From a virus, in IMG/VR virus record IMGVR_UViG_3300033571_006727, positions 1-23,424 of that record: a DNA stretch of 23,424 nt; one strand, written 5' to 3'. The position numbers and the translations under genes were made by a program. Below are positions 22,784-23,424 of this stretch, in pieces (the stretch's first letter is position 1; each line of letters starts with the position of its first letter). The notes beneath the pieces are model-generated. The model did not search any database and was not told the DNA's origin. It saw only the letters and a list, made by a program, of their open reading frames with translations.

Positions 22784-22804
22784 TTGAGTCCCGCATGGAC
22801 TCAA
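22784..22804. promoter_or_regulatory. 8-bp perfect inverted repeat ahead of tail genes
   Basis: TTGAGTCC and GGACTCAA, an exact inverted repeat, flank a five-base loop in the 73-base gap between the terminator T-tract and the 53-aa gene. It has no T-run on either side, so it is not a standard intrinsic terminator. It may be an operator, an RNA processing hairpin or a late-promoter element. A TTATATTG sequence on the minus strand partly overlaps it as a weak -10, with no good -35. Confidence 0.4.
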
Positions 22805-22813
22805 TATAAGGAT

Positions 22814-22841
22814 AAAGCAAAGAGGGGCCTTTCGGCCCCTC
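22814..22841 (-). terminator. rho-independent terminator
   Basis: On the minus strand, GAGGGGCC-GAAA-GGCCCCTC forms an 8-bp GC-rich stem (plus-strand 22822-22841) with a GNRA-type GAAA loop. TTTGCTTT follows directly. It lies six bases after the stop of the 38-aa Lys-rich gene, so it ends the transcript of the small-peptide cluster and separates it from the tail genes. Confidence 0.88.
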
Positions 22842-22847
22842 AACTAC

Positions 22848-22964
22848 TTACTTCTTTTTAATCTTCTTAGCTAATTTAGCGTCGTTCTTTTCATCTTTTT
22901 TCTCAAACTTTTTCTTCTGAGCGGGGGTCATGCCTTTGGTCCACTTTTTGTCGTCGTGCGCCAT
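22848..22964 (-). CDS. 38-aa lysine-rich peptide
   Basis: Translation gives MAHDDKKWTKGMTPAQKKK, then FEKKDEKNDAKLAKKIKKK. About 16 of 38 residues are Lys, and the rest is helix-forming. The ATG overlaps the preceding stop as TAATG, and a terminator follows the TAA at once. The peptide is the last of four coupled small genes. Its charge suggests nucleic-acid binding or a flexible structural role. I do not know a family. The coupled overlap pattern and coding-like composition make it likely to be expressed despite its size. Confidence 0.72.
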   Translation of the reverse strand: MAHDDKKWTKGMTPAQKKKFEKKDEKNDAKLAKKIKKK

Positions 22965-23104
22965 TACATGCCCTTCTTTCTGACCATTGAAGACTTCTTA
23001 CCTTTAGCAGGTGCAGCCTTCTTAGCAAACTTCTTGTTAGCGTCCTTAAGGGACTTCATGCCGTGCTTATCTTTTGGCTTCATGCAGCCACAGGTAGCGC
23101 ACAT
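22964..23104 (-). CDS. 46-aa Cys/Lys-rich peptide with MCxxCGC start
   Basis: The peptide begins MCATCGCMKPKDKHGMKS and continues with LKDANKKFAKKAAPAKGKK and SSMVRKKGM. Three Cys within the first seven residues, with a later His (H14), could hold one zinc ion. The Lys/Ala-rich remainder resembles histone-tail or linker sequences. TAATG couplings connect it to genes on both sides. The next gene upstream also starts MCxxCGC, so the two may be diverged duplicates. Function unknown; a DNA-binding or virion-internal role is possible. Confidence 0.72.
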   Translation of the reverse strand: MCATCGCMKPKDKHGMKSLKDANKKFAKKAAPAKGKKSSMVRKKGM

Positions 23105-23280
23105 TACTTCTTCTTCTTTCGTAGGGCAGCGAAGTCAGAGCCTTCTAGCTTGCCGTCTTTGTCTGTATCAAGCTTTTTCTGCTTTGGAGACATCTTCTTT
23201 GGAGATGCCTTCTTTGCAGTCTTCTTGCAGGCACCCTTACAGTTTGGCTTTGAACAGCCACATCCGCATGATTTGCACAT
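23104..23280 (-). CDS. 58-aa Cys-rich peptide with EF-hand loop
   Basis: The peptide has three parts. Residues 1-18 hold six Cys (MCKSCGCGCSKPNCKGAC). Residues 19-37 are Lys/Ser/Ala-rich (KKTAKKASPKKMSPKQKK). Residues 39-50 are a canonical EF-hand loop, DTDKDGKLEGSD, with Asp at positions 1, 3, 5 and 12, Gly at 6 and a hydrophobic residue at 8. It ends FAALRKKKK. The frame extends to 23361, but ATG at 23280 is one base after the previous stop and places the Cys cluster at the terminus, like its neighbour. Calcium binding by the loop is likely from the pattern; a single EF-hand would need pairing. Role unknown. Confidence 0.78.
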   Translation of the reverse strand: MCKSCGCGCSKPNCKGACKKTAKKASPKKMSPKQKKLDTDKDGKLEGSDFAALRKKKK

Positions 23281-23281
23281 A

Positions 23282-23422
23282 TTACTTACTCGCTTTCTTA
23301 GGTTTTGCAACTTTCTTCTTACCCGAGCCTGCGGGGACGCAGTTCGGAACCTTCTTGCCACCCTTAGTCTTCATGCCTACTTGAACGTAGCCATCCCAAC
23401 AAGGGTTAGTATCTTTAGCCAT
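23282..23422 (-). CDS. 46-aa peptide with CWxGYxxVGMK motif
   Basis: The peptide reads MAKDTNPCWDGYVQVGMKTK, then GGKKVPNCVPAGSGKKKVA, ending KPKKASK. The two-Cys module CWDGYVQVGMK...VPNCVP occurs in many aquatic phage proteins, often as a small C-terminal module; here it is a separate gene with a basic tail. C8 and C29 could pair or bind metal. ATG at 23422 overlaps a TAA stop at 23424-23422 that would end the next gene upstream. That gene lies outside the window and cannot be described. Function is unknown. Confidence 0.78.
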   Translation of the reverse strand: MAKDTNPCWDGYVQVGMKTKGGKKVPNCVPAGSGKKKVAKPKKASK

Positions 23423-23424
23423 TA

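Noticed and set aside
23281-23361. Longer start for the EF-hand peptide
   Set aside because: The extra 27 residues (Arg-rich) are the out-of-frame shadow of the CWxGY peptide gene, and ATG 23280 gives the MCxxCGC terminus shared with the neighbour.
1-23424. CRISPR arrays, insertion sequences and toxin-antitoxin pairs
   Set aside because: No regularly spaced direct repeats, transposase motifs or typical two-gene toxin modules were seen on either strand.

Overview
The window is part of the genome of a contractile-tailed (myovirus-like) bacteriophage. All protein genes that I accept, and the single tRNA gene, lie on the minus strand, so the transcriptional order runs from the right edge (23424) to the left edge (1). 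Genes are packed with ATGA, GTGA or TAATG stop/start overlaps, and no stretch above 300 bases lacks a gene. Tail sheath, gp19-type tail tube, gpJ, gpI, gpV, gpD and gp25-type baseplate proteins identify the virion type. Several GTG starts, Ser/Thr/Ala-rich tail proteins and small lysine-rich peptides resemble uncultured aquatic phages, possibly of Actinobacteria. That host guess is weak, because no host gene is present. Head genes (terminase, portal, capsid) are not in the window and probably lie beyond the right edge. No integrase, repressor or DNA polymerase is seen.

Right edge (23424-22814): four tiny, coupled genes encode Lys-rich peptides. One carries a CWxGYxxVGMK motif, two begin with MCxxCGC, and one of those two also has a canonical EF-hand loop. 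The run ends at a strong intrinsic terminator, followed by a perfect 8-bp inverted repeat.

Tail and baseplate module (22740-7904): a 53-aa peptide, a neck/tail-completion-like protein, a probable tail terminator, sheath, tube, a T4 gp26-like assembly chaperone, tape measure with a lytic transglycosylase domain, a hydrophobic-N-terminus baseplate protein, a LysM/gp53-like protein, gpD-like hub, gpV-like spike with a His-rich insertion, gp25-like wedge, gpJ-like wedge, and a large gpI-like protein with carbohydrate-binding-like modules, probably the receptor-binding component. The chaperone reading frame closes at 18593. A 50-codon frame without any start codon continues it at +1 across the motif TTT_CGT (18604-18599), and then the tape measure gene begins. 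This looks like programmed +1 ribosomal frameshifting at the usual position for tail-assembly chaperones, but with an unusual direction and a slip sequence like that of influenza PA-X.

Replication and nucleotide module (7891-91): a small membrane protein (holin or other), a Rossmann-like protein with a very acidic linker, a winged-helix replication protein, a DnaC-like helicase loader, a SWIM zinc-finger peptide, an unknown 135-aa protein, a DnaB-like helicase, a CHC2/TOPRIM primase, a dNMP kinase, a small membrane protein and an SNF2-type helicase. A tRNA-Asn(GTT) gene follows four bases after the helicase gene. The wHTH protein, loader, helicase and primase together look like a self-contained system for opening and priming the phage origin.
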